Source of the DNA: Planococcus sp. CP5-4_YE
Lineage (GTDB): Bacteria; Bacillota; Bacilli; Bacillales_A; Planococcaceae
Length of the DNA stretch: 64,000 nt
Assembly: GCF_019042655.1 (NCBI RefSeq)
Contig: NZ_JAHPZO010000003.1
Location: 310,001-374,000 of the forward strand
Reading direction: 5' to 3'
Made by a program: the position numbers and the translations under genes. Each line of letters starts with the position of its first letter. Position 1 is the first letter of the stretch. The notes beneath the pieces are model-generated. The model was given only the letters and a program-made list of their open reading frames with translations, was not told the DNA's origin and ran no database searches. Below, piece by piece: positions 14,994-23,836 of the stretch.

Positions 14994-17612
14994 TTATTTC
15001 GTATCGTACCAAGTATCTCCTGAAGCGATATCGACCTTCAATGGCACATTAAGCTTCACAGCCGACTCCATCACTTCAGGCACCAATCCCATGAGTTTTT
15101 CAAGCTCCTCCGCAGGCGCTTCAAAGATCAGCTCATCGTGCACTTGCAAGATCATCTTCGACTGAAGTCCTTCGCGTTCAAGCGCGATATCCATTTCGAT
15201 CATTGCCTGCTTGATGACATCGGCTGCACTTCCTTGAATCGGCGTATTCATCGCCGTCCGTTCCGCAAAGCTACGCAAATTGAAGTTCGAGCTATTGATG
15301 TCCGGCAAATAGCGGCGGCGATTCATCAAAGTCGTGACAAACCCATCTTTTTTCGCTTGTTCGACGATTGATGTCATATAGCCTTGGACACCTGGAAAAC
15401 TGGCTAAATACTGTTCGATAAATTCAGCCGCTTCTTTTCGCGTGATGTTCAAGTTCTGCGACAAGCCGTAGTCGCTGATGCCATAGACGATGCCGAAATT
15501 GACCGCTTTGGCAGCACGGCGCATGTCGGAAGTCACTTCTTCAAGCGGCACATTGAAGACGTCACTGGCCGTCTTCGTGTGGATGTCCAGATCAGATTGG
15601 AATGCTTCGATCAAGCTCTGGTCTTTCGACATATGGGCGAGTACACGCAATTCGATCTGTGAATAATCTGCCGCGACCATGATCCAGCCTGGGTGTGACG
15701 CGACAAACGCTTTACGGATTTTACGGCCTTCTTCCAGGCGCACCGGGATATTCTGCAAGTTCGGGTTCGTGGAACTGAGCCTGCCGGTCGTCGTCAAAGC
15801 TTGTTGGAAACGCGTATGGACCTTGCCGTCCTCGTGAATCTCTTTCAATAATCCTTCAATATACGTCGACAGCAATTTACCGAGCTGGCGGTACATCAGA
15901 ATATGGTGGATGATTTCGTGCTTGCCTTCCAATTTCTCCAGCACATCCGCTGCAGTCGAGTAGCCGGTTTTAGTCTTTTTGATTGCCGGCAAGCCCAATT
16001 GCTCGAATAAGATAACTCCAAGCTGCTTCGGCGAATTGATATTGAATTCCTGTCCGGCAAGCGAATAGATTTCCTGTTCGATCATGCCAAGTTTGCGTTT
16101 CAATTCCACGCCCATGTCAGCCAATTGGCCGCGATCCACTTTGACTCCGAGCGATTCCATTTGGCCGAGTACTTTTGCAAGCGGCAGTTCCAATTTATCG
16201 TATAAATCGAATTGCTCGTTTTCTTCCAGCTTTTTGACGACAACAGGGCGTACATTGTAGATAGCTCTCGCTTTTCTCGCCATATGCTCATTCAGATCAG
16301 CTGCTTCTGGAACTTTTTTCTTTGCGCCTTTGCCGTAGACCTGCTCGTTGGTCGATACATCCGAATAGCCGTATTCACGCACAATGTCAGCCAAATCCGT
16401 ATACTTTAGCGACGGATTGACGATATAAGCCCCGAGCATCAAATCAAAGTCAACACCATCGATTTTGATGCCTTTTCTGAGGAACGCCGCAGTCGCCGCT
16501 TTTGAATCCGACATGTATTTATGGGCAGCTGCATCCTCGAGCCACGCTTTCAACGCGTCCGATTGCTCCGCCACTTCCATCGGAATGACATAAGTCGCTT
16601 TGTCGGATGCTAATGAAACGCCAAGCAAATCGCAGCTATGGTAATGCTCATCGTATAGTTCCAGATGAACGGCCATGCCGTCTTCGAGCAAACTCTTATC
16701 GACTGTTTCTAGCACTTCGTAACGCAATTCTTCTTTCTCGGTTTCCTCAGCCGTATAATCCAGCTTCTCCAGTAATGATTTAAATGCGAGTTCATTCCAT
16801 ATGCGCACTAGCTCATCTTGGTCTGGGCCTTCATAATCGAGTTCATCGATTGACACTTCAACTGGCGCTTGGCGTTCAATCGTCGCTAGCTTTTTGGACA
16901 AATAGGCAAGCTCTTCATTTTCCACGAGCTTTTCTTTCATTTTTCCTTTTTGTTCCTCGATCGCTTCGTAAACGCCTTCCACCGACCCGTGTTTGGCGAG
17001 CAGCTTCAAGGCCGTTTTTTCCCCGACGCCTGGAACGCCCGGAATGTTATCGGAAGAATCACCCATCAAGCCTTTCATATCGATGATCTGCAACGGCGTC
17101 AGGCCGTATTTTTCTTGGATGTGATCCACTGTGTATTTCTCGATATCAGTGATGCCTTTTCGTGTAATGTAGACGACCGTCGAATCCGAGGCGAGCTGTG
17201 TTAAATCCTTATCTCCAGACACGACAACTACCTGATCACCCGCTTGTTCCGCCTGCAGGCTGAGGGTACCGATGATATCGTCCGCTTCGTAATTATCCAG
17301 TTCGTATTGTTTGATTTGGTAGGCTGAAAGCAGCTTGCGCAAATATGGGAATTGCTCAGACAGTTCCGGCGGAGTCTTTTGCCGTCCGCCTTTGTATTCT
17401 TTATACGCTTCGTTGCGGAAAGTTGTTTTCCCGGCATCGAACGCCACCATCATATGTGTCGGCTTTTCTTCCTCCAATAGCTTTTGCAGCATCGTCGTGA
17501 AGCCGTATACTGCATTCGTGTGCACACCATTATCGTTGGTCAATAGCGGCAGCGCGAAAAATGCGCGGTATGCCAGGCTGTTGCCATCGAGCAATAAGAT
17601 TTTCTTTGACAC
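14994..17612 (-). CDS. polA: DNA polymerase I (GTG start)
   Basis: 872 residues. 5'-3' exonuclease/FEN domain (about 1-290), a 3'-5' exonuclease-like domain (about 300-460) and the polymerase domain with motif A ADYSQIELR near 650 and motif C QVHDELIF near 825. In the middle domain the D-x-E of the proofreading site is missing (the matching place reads HLELYDEH), so proofreading is probably absent, as in other Bacillus-type enzymes. The start is GTG 17612, which GGAAAGGGG precedes and which begins VSKKILLLDGNS; longer readings run into the upstream hairpin. Confidence 0.95.
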   Translation of the reverse strand: MSKKILLLDGNSLAYRAFFALPLLTNDNGVHTNAVYGFTTMLQKLLEEEKPTHMMVAFDAGKTTFRNEAYKEYKGGRQKTPPELSEQFPYLRKLLSAYQIKQYELDNYEADDIIGTLSLQAEQAGDQVVVVSGDKDLTQLASDSTVVYITRKGITDIEKYTVDHIQEKYGLTPLQIIDMKGLMGDSSDNIPGVPGVGEKTALKLLAKHGSVEGVYEAIEEQKGKMKEKLVENEELAYLSKKLATIERQAPVEVSIDELDYEGPDQDELVRIWNELAFKSLLEKLDYTAEETEKEELRYEVLETVDKSLLEDGMAVHLELYDEHYHSCDLLGVSLASDKATYVIPMEVAEQSDALKAWLEDAAAHKYMSDSKAATAAFLRKGIKIDGVDFDLMLGAYIVNPSLKYTDLADIVREYGYSDVSTNEQVYGKGAKKKVPEAADLNEHMARKARAIYNVRPVVVKKLEENEQFDLYDKLELPLAKVLGQMESLGVKVDRGQLADMGVELKRKLGMIEQEIYSLAGQEFNINSPKQLGVILFEQLGLPAIKKTKTGYSTAADVLEKLEGKHEIIHHILMYRQLGKLLSTYIEGLLKEIHEDGKVHTRFQQALTTTGRLSSTNPNLQNIPVRLEEGRKIRKAFVASHPGWIMVAADYSQIELRVLAHMSKDQSLIEAFQSDLDIHTKTASDVFNVPLEEVTSDMRRAAKAVNFGIVYGISDYGLSQNLNITRKEAAEFIEQYLASFPGVQGYMTSIVEQAKKDGFVTTLMNRRRYLPDINSSNFNLRSFAERTAMNTPIQGSAADVIKQAMIEMDIALEREGLQSKMILQVHDELIFEAPAEELEKLMGLVPEVMESAVKLNVPLKVDIASGDTWYDTK

Positions 17613-17630
17613 AAAATTACCCCTTTCCAT

Positions 17631-17690
17631 AAAAAAAGCCGTCATTCCCTTTATTTTATCACGCAGGCAAATAGAAGAGAAATGACGGCT
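17631..17690 (-). terminator. Hairpin terminator of hflC with a promoter-like loop
   Basis: Minus strand: AGCCGTCATT (17690-17681) pairs with AATGACGGCT (17646-17637), followed by seven T. The 34-base loop holds TGATAAAAT, an extended -10 box, with TTCTCT 17 bases upstream; a transcript from it would begin inside the second arm near 17646 and so escape the terminator. The terminator is well supported; the nested promoter is a weaker inference. Confidence 0.7.
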
Positions 17691-17696
17691 CATTAG

Positions 17697-18677
17697 CTAT
17701 TCAAGATTTCCGGATAACAGTCTTGCATATGGTGAATCCGACGGCATGATGATGACCGTATCTTCACCCACCGTTTTCGAATACGACTCGAGTGAACGGT
17801 ATAACTCATAAAACTCTGGGTCTTTCGAGAACGACTCGTTGTAGATCTGGGCGGCTTCCGCTTCCCCGTCAGCTTGGATCAAGGCCGCTTCTTTTTTGGC
17901 GGTTGCAATGACTTCCTGAGCTTCGCGGTCGGCTTGCGCTTCGATCTCACGCTTGCGTGCATCGCCTTGCGACAAATAATCCTGCGCAGTTGAATCACGT
18001 TCTGAGATCATCCGCGTAAAGACGGCTTGTTCGTTTTCTGCCGGCAAATCGGTACGTTTCATGCGGACATCGACGACTTCAATGCCATATTGATCCGTTT
18101 CTAGCAATTCATTGACTCTTGTAGTCACCGTGTCATTCAAGCTGCCGCGCGAGGAATTTTCATCATTGATGATTTCATCATAATTCAGTTGGCCAAGCTC
18201 GGTGCGCACGACGGAATAGATAAACTCTTCCATGCGCGATTCGGCGTTGATGATCGTGCCGGCATTGGAAATCATGCTCAACGGGTCGGTCACATGCCAA
18301 ACTGCGTAATTATCGATGAGAATTCGCTTTTTGTCCCGCGTGTTGATCTCAGCTTCCGTCACATCATAGGTCATCTGGTATTTCGGGATGGTCGTCACGC
18401 TTTGAATGAACGGAATCTTCATTTTGATGCCGGGATCTTCCTGAACTTTGACGACTTCGCCAAACTGGCGGACGACGCGGTATTCATTTTCTTTTACGAC
18501 ATAGGTATTGGTCAAGACAATCAGCAGTGCGAAAAAGATAATTGTCGAGATGAGGATCGGTTTCCAGTATTTCCGGTAATTGATTGGTTCTCTCGGCTCT
18601 CTAGGTTTTTTTGGCTGGGTTTTGTTACCGAAGATATCCGTCGTATTGGAATTGCCGAATGGCTGTTTTGGATCCAT
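17697..18677 (-). CDS. hflC: Membrane protease modulator HflC (SPFH/prohibitin family)
   Basis: 326 residues. A short basic cytosolic tail rich in K, R, E and P, one membrane helix (about 39-58), then the SPFH domain (about 60-250) with ENEYRVVRQFGEV, and a coiled C-terminal region rich in A, E and Q. HflC forms a membrane cage with HflK that modulates the FtsH protease in Proteobacteria. Its ATG shares one base with the hflK stop. Assigned HflC rather than HflK from order and shorter tail; the family call is firm. Confidence 0.85.
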   Translation of the reverse strand: MDPKQPFGNSNTTDIFGNKTQPKKPREPREPINYRKYWKPILISTIIFFALLIVLTNTYVVKENEYRVVRQFGEVVKVQEDPGIKMKIPFIQSVTTIPKYQMTYDVTEAEINTRDKKRILIDNYAVWHVTDPLSMISNAGTIINAESRMEEFIYSVVRTELGQLNYDEIINDENSSRGSLNDTVTTRVNELLETDQYGIEVVDVRMKRTDLPAENEQAVFTRMISERDSTAQDYLSQGDARKREIEAQADREAQEVIATAKKEAALIQADGEAEAAQIYNESFSKDPEFYELYRSLESYSKTVGEDTVIIMPSDSPYARLLSGNLE

Positions 18678-19648
18678 TAGTTGCCGCCCCCTTCTTCAGT
18701 TTCTTCTTCCGCAACTGGCGGTATTGCAGTCTGCATTTCACCGAGCGGCAAATATTTCATTGTTCCTTCATCATCATTCATAATATAGAGTTTAGCGTTC
18801 GGTAGCACCGACTCCAAGGTTTCCATGATCAAGCGCTGCCTAGTTACTTCGGGATTGCCTTCGTATTCGGCATACAATTTATCGAATACCGCGACATCCC
18901 CTGTCGCTTGCTCGACGCGTTCCACTTTTTGCGCTTCCGCCCTTGAGTTGATGGCCGATTTCTCACCTAAAGCTTCGTTGCGTTTCTGGTTTTCGTATTT
19001 ATTCGCTTCGTTGATTTTTGTGTTCATCGTCTCACGTGCATCCGTCACGTTCGTGAATGCCGCGCGGACTTCCTCGTTTGGCAATTCCACATCCTGCAGC
19101 TTCACTGCCAAGACGGAAATGCCGATATCGTATTCTTCAATAAGTGAAGATAAGAGATCGCGTGTTTCCGCTTCGATTTCCGCTTTACCAGAAGTTAGGG
19201 CATCATCGATTAAAGAACTGCCGATAATTGAACGGATCGATGCTGATGTGGCATCATGAAGCATCTCACGAGGATCTTCTGCATTGAACAGAAATTTTTT
19301 CGGATCAGTGATTTTCCACTGTACGACCAGATCCGTCAAGACGATGTTTTCATCTCCCGTGATCATCTTAGTTTCTTTGTCATATGCAGTGACTTCGCCA
19401 TCTTCGTTTTGATCATAGCCAAATTGAAGGCTGTAAGTTTCTTTTGACATCACTTCCGCTTTTTGGATCGGCCAAGGCATCTTGAAGTGAAGCCCTGATT
19501 CCGTGACCGGCTCACCCGCCTCTCCGAATGTAATGATGACTGCCTGTTCCGACTCATCGACGGTATACCAGGATGTAAAGACAGCGACCAATAACAGAAT
19601 GGCCACAATCGATAGCCCGATAATCGACAGGATTCGTTTCGTCGTCAT
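18677..19648 (-). CDS. hflK: Membrane protease modulator HflK (SPFH/prohibitin family)
   Basis: 323 residues. N-terminal membrane helix (about 5-25), then SPFH domain with DESEQAVIITFGE near 31 and GLHFKMPWP near 52, and an acidic, glycine-rich tail (EEETEEGGGN). DVELPNEEVRAAFTNV near 186 is typical of HflK. GGGGGA precedes the ATG. The HflKC pair is not part of the B. subtilis phoR-polA neighbourhood, so it is extra cargo here. Confidence 0.87.
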   Translation of the reverse strand: MTTKRILSIIGLSIVAILLLVAVFTSWYTVDESEQAVIITFGEAGEPVTESGLHFKMPWPIQKAEVMSKETYSLQFGYDQNEDGEVTAYDKETKMITGDENIVLTDLVVQWKITDPKKFLFNAEDPREMLHDATSASIRSIIGSSLIDDALTSGKAEIEAETRDLLSSLIEEYDIGISVLAVKLQDVELPNEEVRAAFTNVTDARETMNTKINEANKYENQKRNEALGEKSAINSRAEAQKVERVEQATGDVAVFDKLYAEYEGNPEVTRQRLIMETLESVLPNAKLYIMNDDEGTMKYLPLGEMQTAIPPVAEEETEEGGGN

Positions 19649-19716
19649 GTTGTTTCCCCCTTTTAATCTTTATAACTATGTATACGGAATAATAGTGGAA
19701 TAGTTTCAGCAAAATA

Positions 19717-19746
19717 GAAAAAGAGCCCGGGGAGGGGCTCTTTTTC
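19717..19746 (-). terminator. Terminator of the phoP-phoR-ligase operon
   Basis: AAAAAGAGCCC, six-base loop, GGGCTCTTTTT: an 11-bp perfect stem with T-run, about 75 bases past the ATP-grasp gene stop and before hflK. Symmetric, so it could work in either direction. Confidence 0.9.
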
Positions 19747-19820
19747 AAGTCATGCGGTTGAAGGGGGTTCTATTAAAGAATAGCACCCGATTGTGAAGCT
19801 GGTGTTAAGCCTGTGTAAAC

Positions 19821-21041
19821 TTACCATTGATTGTTTTTATATTTTTTATAATAATTCACTTGGCGCGCAAAAAGATACAGTTTGCGCTTCATGTGGGTGT
19901 CTTTTTTATAAAATAACGGATTGCCGTATTTTTTTTCCTTGATCAAACGCTTAATGTCTTTTTGCACAGCCTGATTTTGGACGAAGTTGCGCAGTACCAC
20001 TTTCGGGACAACCGTAAACAAGAAGTCTTCATTTAAATATGTAACCGGCTTATCTGTTTTGTAGATCAGATCATCGACCAAGTACTCCGCCATATTATGG
20101 CCGAGCGCCGTTACGTAATAGCTAGAGCGCCCTTGGCGGATGTTCACTTCAAAGACCTTAAATTTCTTGTCGCGCGAATCGTATTTTAAATCGAAATTGG
20201 CAAAACCGGTATAGCCGACCGCTTCAAGAAAATGCTGGAGCTTTTCCATCATGTCCTTGTCAAAGCGCGTGATGAGTGCCGTGTAATTTCCAATAGCTGT
20301 GACGGTGTGTTCCTGCAAGACGACTTGTGCATAAGTCACCAATTGGGTCTGGCCTTTCGAATTGGCGTAAATGACCGAATCCCACATATATGTATCATCG
20401 CCAGGAATGAAATCCTGAATGATCAATTCGTCACGATATCCGCTTGCTTTAATTTTCTGAACGACTTCGAATAATTCTTTCGGGCTGTCCACTTTATAGA
20501 CTTTTTCCTGGCCTTCAAACTTATTGCGGCTGTATTCGATACCGTTGCTCGGCTTGACGACGACCGGATACATCATGTCGCTATCGTCGAATGGCACATC
20601 CTGGCTGCAATCATAAAAATAAGTTGTCGGTGTATCGATGCCATGTTGTTTGCACAATTCGTAGAAATTCGCTTTCATCTGCAGTTGATTCATCAACGGT
20701 TCGGTCGGATAGTTGAACACATAATGCTCGCGCAGTACTTTGGCATTTTCGATGATCAAGCGTACGTATAAATCGTTTGTTCCGACCAGCAGCAAAGTTT
20801 TGCCGGGAGCTCTGTATTTATCTGCCATGCCGATCAGAATATCAGCGAAATGTTCCGGTTCGGATAGTTTTTTATCAAATTCGATGGTTTCAGTGATCGA
20901 GCTCATCTCCGTAAAGGACAATGGCTCTTTGCCGATCAAAATTGGTTTGATGCCGTATGCTTCATGAAATGAAATTGCCATATTATAAGCATTCATATCG
21001 GTGCCGACAATGATCGGCAAAAATGGGTGTTTGGTTTCCAT
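19821..21041 (-). CDS. ATP-grasp carboxylate-amine ligase (possible D-amino-acid cross-bridge ligase)
   Basis: 406 residues, no signal peptide. The N-terminus reads PIIVGTDMNAYNMAISFHEAYG, resembling the opening of the D-aspartate ligase (Aslfm) group as I recall it. ATP-grasp features follow: YPVVVKPSNG near 150, a Q-D-F-I-P-G-D hinge near 213 and metal-binding FEVNIRQGRSSYY near 312. The family joins a carboxylate to an amine through an acyl phosphate. AGGAGG precedes the ATG, 9 bases after the phoR-like kinase stop, so it is the third gene of that operon. D-Asp/D-Glu addition to the stem-peptide lysine is a hypothesis; other carboxylate-amine ligations are possible. Confidence 0.8.
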   Translation of the reverse strand: METKHPFLPIIVGTDMNAYNMAISFHEAYGIKPILIGKEPLSFTEMSSITETIEFDKKLSEPEHFADILIGMADKYRAPGKTLLLVGTNDLYVRLIIENAKVLREHYVFNYPTEPLMNQLQMKANFYELCKQHGIDTPTTYFYDCSQDVPFDDSDMMYPVVVKPSNGIEYSRNKFEGQEKVYKVDSPKELFEVVQKIKASGYRDELIIQDFIPGDDTYMWDSVIYANSKGQTQLVTYAQVVLQEHTVTAIGNYTALITRFDKDMMEKLQHFLEAVGYTGFANFDLKYDSRDKKFKVFEVNIRQGRSSYYVTALGHNMAEYLVDDLIYKTDKPVTYLNEDFLFTVVPKVVLRNFVQNQAVQKDIKRLIKEKKYGNPLFYKKDTHMKRKLYLFARQVNYYKKYKNNQW

Positions 21042-21050
21042 ATGTTCCTC

Positions 21051-22451
21051 CTAAATTTCTTCCGCAAGCGGCAAATAGACGGTAAAGGTCGTGCCGAATC
21101 CGACTTCGCTTTCCACTTCGACATTGCCATGATGCGCTTCAATGATGTGTTTGACGATCGAAAGCCCAAGCCCAGTGCCACCCGAATTCCGGCTACGAGC
21201 CCGGTCAACTCGGTAAAAACGCTCAAACAAGCGGCCGATTTCGGATGCTTCGATGCCGATTCCCTGATCTTCCACTTTTACAATCGCCTGGTCGCCTTCT
21301 GCAAAAAGCATCAGTGATACCTTTGTGTTTTCCTGAGAATAAGTGGAGGCATTGATCAATAAATTGACGATTACTTGGATGAGCCGGTTGCCGTCGCCGC
21401 TCACGGTAACCGGTGCCAAATCCAATTCAAGGGTAATATTCTTTTCTGCCAATTTCGGGTGCACCGTTTCGACAGCCCGTTCAATGATAGCTTTCATGTC
21501 CGTCGGCTCCAGTTCAATGTGGAATGCGGAACGCTCCATATTCGACAAGTTGAGCAAATCATTGATGAGCATTTCCAAGCGATTGCTTTCTGTCTGGATA
21601 ATTTCCAAAAAGGACAATAGAGTATCCGTGTCCTGATAAGCCCCATCCAGTAAGGTCTCGGAAAAACCTTTTATGGATGTGACGGGCGTACGCAATTCGT
21701 GTGAAACATTCGCCACGAAATCCTTACGCACTTGCTCCAATTTTTTCAACTCAGTTATATCATGAAAAACGATGACTACACCGAGCCAACGCTCATGTTC
21801 ACCGATGACCGGCGCGCCGTAGACATCCAAGTTCTTCATTTTCAACCCTTCTGCAAACTCAATTTGATCGCGCGAACGGGTCTCAGTCATGAACACTGTT
21901 TCAATGAAGGATTTTAGCTCGGGCGCGATATCGATTTCACGGTACAAACTACCAAGAACCGCGTCACTGCTCAAGCCGGTTTCTTCCAGAAAGGCTCGAT
22001 TGACCAAGGAAATCGTCCCTTGCCGGTCGATCATGACCAGTGCGCTGCCCATATTCTCGATCAAAGTTTTCAGCCGTTCCTGTTCCATAAGGCGAACAGC
22101 GGTAACTTCCTGTAAATTGCGGGCAAGTACGTTGATCGTCTTGTTCAACTCTAAGCTGCCCTGGGCATCGGACTCATAAGCGCGTGCGCGGTAATTCCCC
22201 TTCACAAGCTCTACTGCAGTTGCGGTGGCATTTTCTATCGGCTCCACTTGCAAACGGATAATACGGTTGCCGATGACGGCAGATGCCCCTAGACCTATCA
22301 GGAAAATAAGCCCAAGCGCCGACCACACGGCGGATTTATTTGCTGCCACCTCATATAAAGGAAGAAACTGGAGCACGATTAAATAGAGACCGACAAGCAG
22401 CGTACCGTTCCACAGCAGCAAGGAAATCAGCAGGCGGCGCCGGAAAGTCAT
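21051..22451 (-). CDS. phoR: PhoR/PnpS-type sensor histidine kinase with minimal external loop
   Basis: 466 residues. Two membrane helices (about 7-29 and 42-62) are split by only a dozen or so residues; HAMP-like region, PAS domain (about 115-225), then phosphoacceptor NVSHELRTPVTSIKGF near 240 and ATPase motifs N-box, EDQGIGI and GTGLGLSIVKH. B. subtilis PhoR has 579 residues with a large extracytoplasmic domain that is absent here. The ATG overlaps the phoP stop (ATGA), so they are translationally coupled. Probably senses phosphate or wall-related status from inside. Confidence 0.88.
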   Translation of the reverse strand: MTFRRRLLISLLLWNGTLLVGLYLIVLQFLPLYEVAANKSAVWSALGLIFLIGLGASAVIGNRIIRLQVEPIENATATAVELVKGNYRARAYESDAQGSLELNKTINVLARNLQEVTAVRLMEQERLKTLIENMGSALVMIDRQGTISLVNRAFLEETGLSSDAVLGSLYREIDIAPELKSFIETVFMTETRSRDQIEFAEGLKMKNLDVYGAPVIGEHERWLGVVIVFHDITELKKLEQVRKDFVANVSHELRTPVTSIKGFSETLLDGAYQDTDTLLSFLEIIQTESNRLEMLINDLLNLSNMERSAFHIELEPTDMKAIIERAVETVHPKLAEKNITLELDLAPVTVSGDGNRLIQVIVNLLINASTYSQENTKVSLMLFAEGDQAIVKVEDQGIGIEASEIGRLFERFYRVDRARSRNSGGTGLGLSIVKHIIEAHHGNVEVESEVGFGTTFTVYLPLAEEI

Positions 22452-23155
22452 GAACTTTTCGGCTCCTCGAATTTATAGCCCAATCCACGGATCGTTTTGA
22501 TATAAGTAGGCTTTCGCGTATTCGCTTCGATCTTTTCACGTAAATGACTGACATGAACATCGACAATCCGGGTATCGCCGGCAAAATCATATTTCCACAC
22601 AGCGCTCAATAATTGATCTCGGGTCAATACCCTATTTTTATTTTCTGCCAAGTAGACCAGCAATTCGAATTCTTTCGGAGTAAATTCTAATTGCTTCTCA
22701 TCCAAAAATACTTCGAATCTATCAGGAAAAATTTGTAATTTACCGAACACATATGGGGTTGCCCCGTCCTGCTGGATAACAGGGCTTGTCTCAGCCCGGC
22801 GCAATACCGCTTTGATGCGGGCAACTACTTCACGTGGACTGAATGGCTTGGTCATATAATCATCGGCACCAAGCTCCAAGCCGAGCACTTTATCAAATTC
22901 ATCGCCTTTTGCTGTCAACATGATGATTGGGATGTTCACTTTCTGCTGGCGCAATGATTTGCATACTTCTACGCCATCCATTGACGGCAGCATTAAATCT
23001 AGCACGATCAAATCCGGTTTTTCGCTCAGCGCAAGATCATAGCCTTGTTTTCCATCATTCGCAATAACCGTTTCATATCCAGCTTGCACCAGATTATAGG
23101 ATAACAATGTTGCAATTGAATGTTCGTCTTCAATAATCAAAATTTTCTTCGGCAT
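22448..23155 (-). CDS. phoP: PhoP response regulator (OmpR family)
   Basis: 235 residues. Receiver domain (1-120) with the acidic pair in IIEDEHS near 7, phospho-acceptor Asp in LIVLDLMLP near 53 and the K in MTKPFSPRE near 104; C-terminal winged helix with HVSHLREKIEANTRK and GLGYKFE. The ATG at 23155 has GGAGG upstream. Adjacent to mdh/icd/citZ as in B. subtilis, which supports PhoP over other OmpR regulators. It should control phosphate-starvation genes and possibly wall polymers. Confidence 0.93.
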   Translation of the reverse strand: MPKKILIIEDEHSIATLLSYNLVQAGYETVIANDGKQGYDLALSEKPDLIVLDLMLPSMDGVEVCKSLRQQKVNIPIIMLTAKGDEFDKVLGLELGADDYMTKPFSPREVVARIKAVLRRAETSPVIQQDGATPYVFGKLQIFPDRFEVFLDEKQLEFTPKEFELLVYLAENKNRVLTRDQLLSAVWKYDFAGDTRIVDVHVSHLREKIEANTRKPTYIKTIRGLGYKFEEPKSS

Positions 23156-23200
23156 ATAGCATCCTCCACACTCAATTTGGAACCCCCATCCCAAACTGCT

Positions 23201-23677
23201 TTAGAAATTCTCCATCGCCTGGGTCGTTAATTTGTTTGAAGTCTTCGGCGGCTGTGCCACAATTTTCCCTTCAATGCAAACGGTTCCTTCTTCGTCCGTG
23301 CCTTCAACACGGATGGTCACCAAATTGCCCCTTAAGTCTACATCCGCCACTTCCAATAAAAAATCGACTGTCGCGTAATGATAGACCGGCTTTTTGAAAA
23401 CCAAATGCTGTTCGCAAATATACGAACCTGGGCCTGGCATGTACTTGGATACCGCTGATGTGACGATTCCCGTCAACATGATATTCGGCACGACCGGTTT
23501 TTCAAAACTGGTCGTTGATGCAAAATCATGCTGGATATATAAAGGATTTCCATCGTTCGTCAGACCGAGATACAAAAGCAAATCCTTATCTTCGACTTTT
23601 TCCGTCAACTTCAACTTCTCACCGACTGTAATATCTTCAATTTTTCTGCCTAATTTGCGTTTTTTTCCGAGCAACAC
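23201..23677 (-). CDS. MaoC-like hotdog-fold dehydratase family protein (GTG start)
   Basis: 158 residues. A single hotdog domain with the MaoC-type hydratase signature in degenerate form: NDGNPLYIQHDFA near 41 gives the D and H of the catalytic loop. Members hydrate enoyl thioesters or act as hydroxyacyl-ACP dehydratases. The GTG at 23677 has GGGGAGG upstream. It ends 46 bases before phoP. Cellular substrate unknown; the call rests on fold motifs only. Confidence 0.7.
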   Translation of the reverse strand: MLLGKKRKLGRKIEDITVGEKLKLTEKVEDKDLLLYLGLTNDGNPLYIQHDFASTTSFEKPVVPNIMLTGIVTSAVSKYMPGPGSYICEQHLVFKKPVYHYATVDFLLEVADVDLRGNLVTIRVEGTDEEGTVCIEGKIVAQPPKTSNKLTTQAMENF

Positions 23678-23800
23678 AGGCGTTCCCTCCCCTTGAGTCG
23701 TTCATATCCTTATAGTATCAATTTCTAGAGCACAAGTGCAAGCTCCCTCGCTTTGTCACAGCGGGAATAAACACTTGAAACTAGCTTCTTCTATGTAAAG

Positions 23801-23830
23801 AAAAAGCCGGACAGGATATCCTGCCCAGCT
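23801..23830 (-). terminator. Terminator of mdh
   Basis: Minus strand: AGCTGGGCAGGATATCCTGTCCGGCT hairpin (one mismatch pair) followed by TTTTTC, immediately past the mdh stop; ends the citZ-icd-mdh transcript. Confidence 0.85.
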
Positions 23831-23836
23831 CGTACG

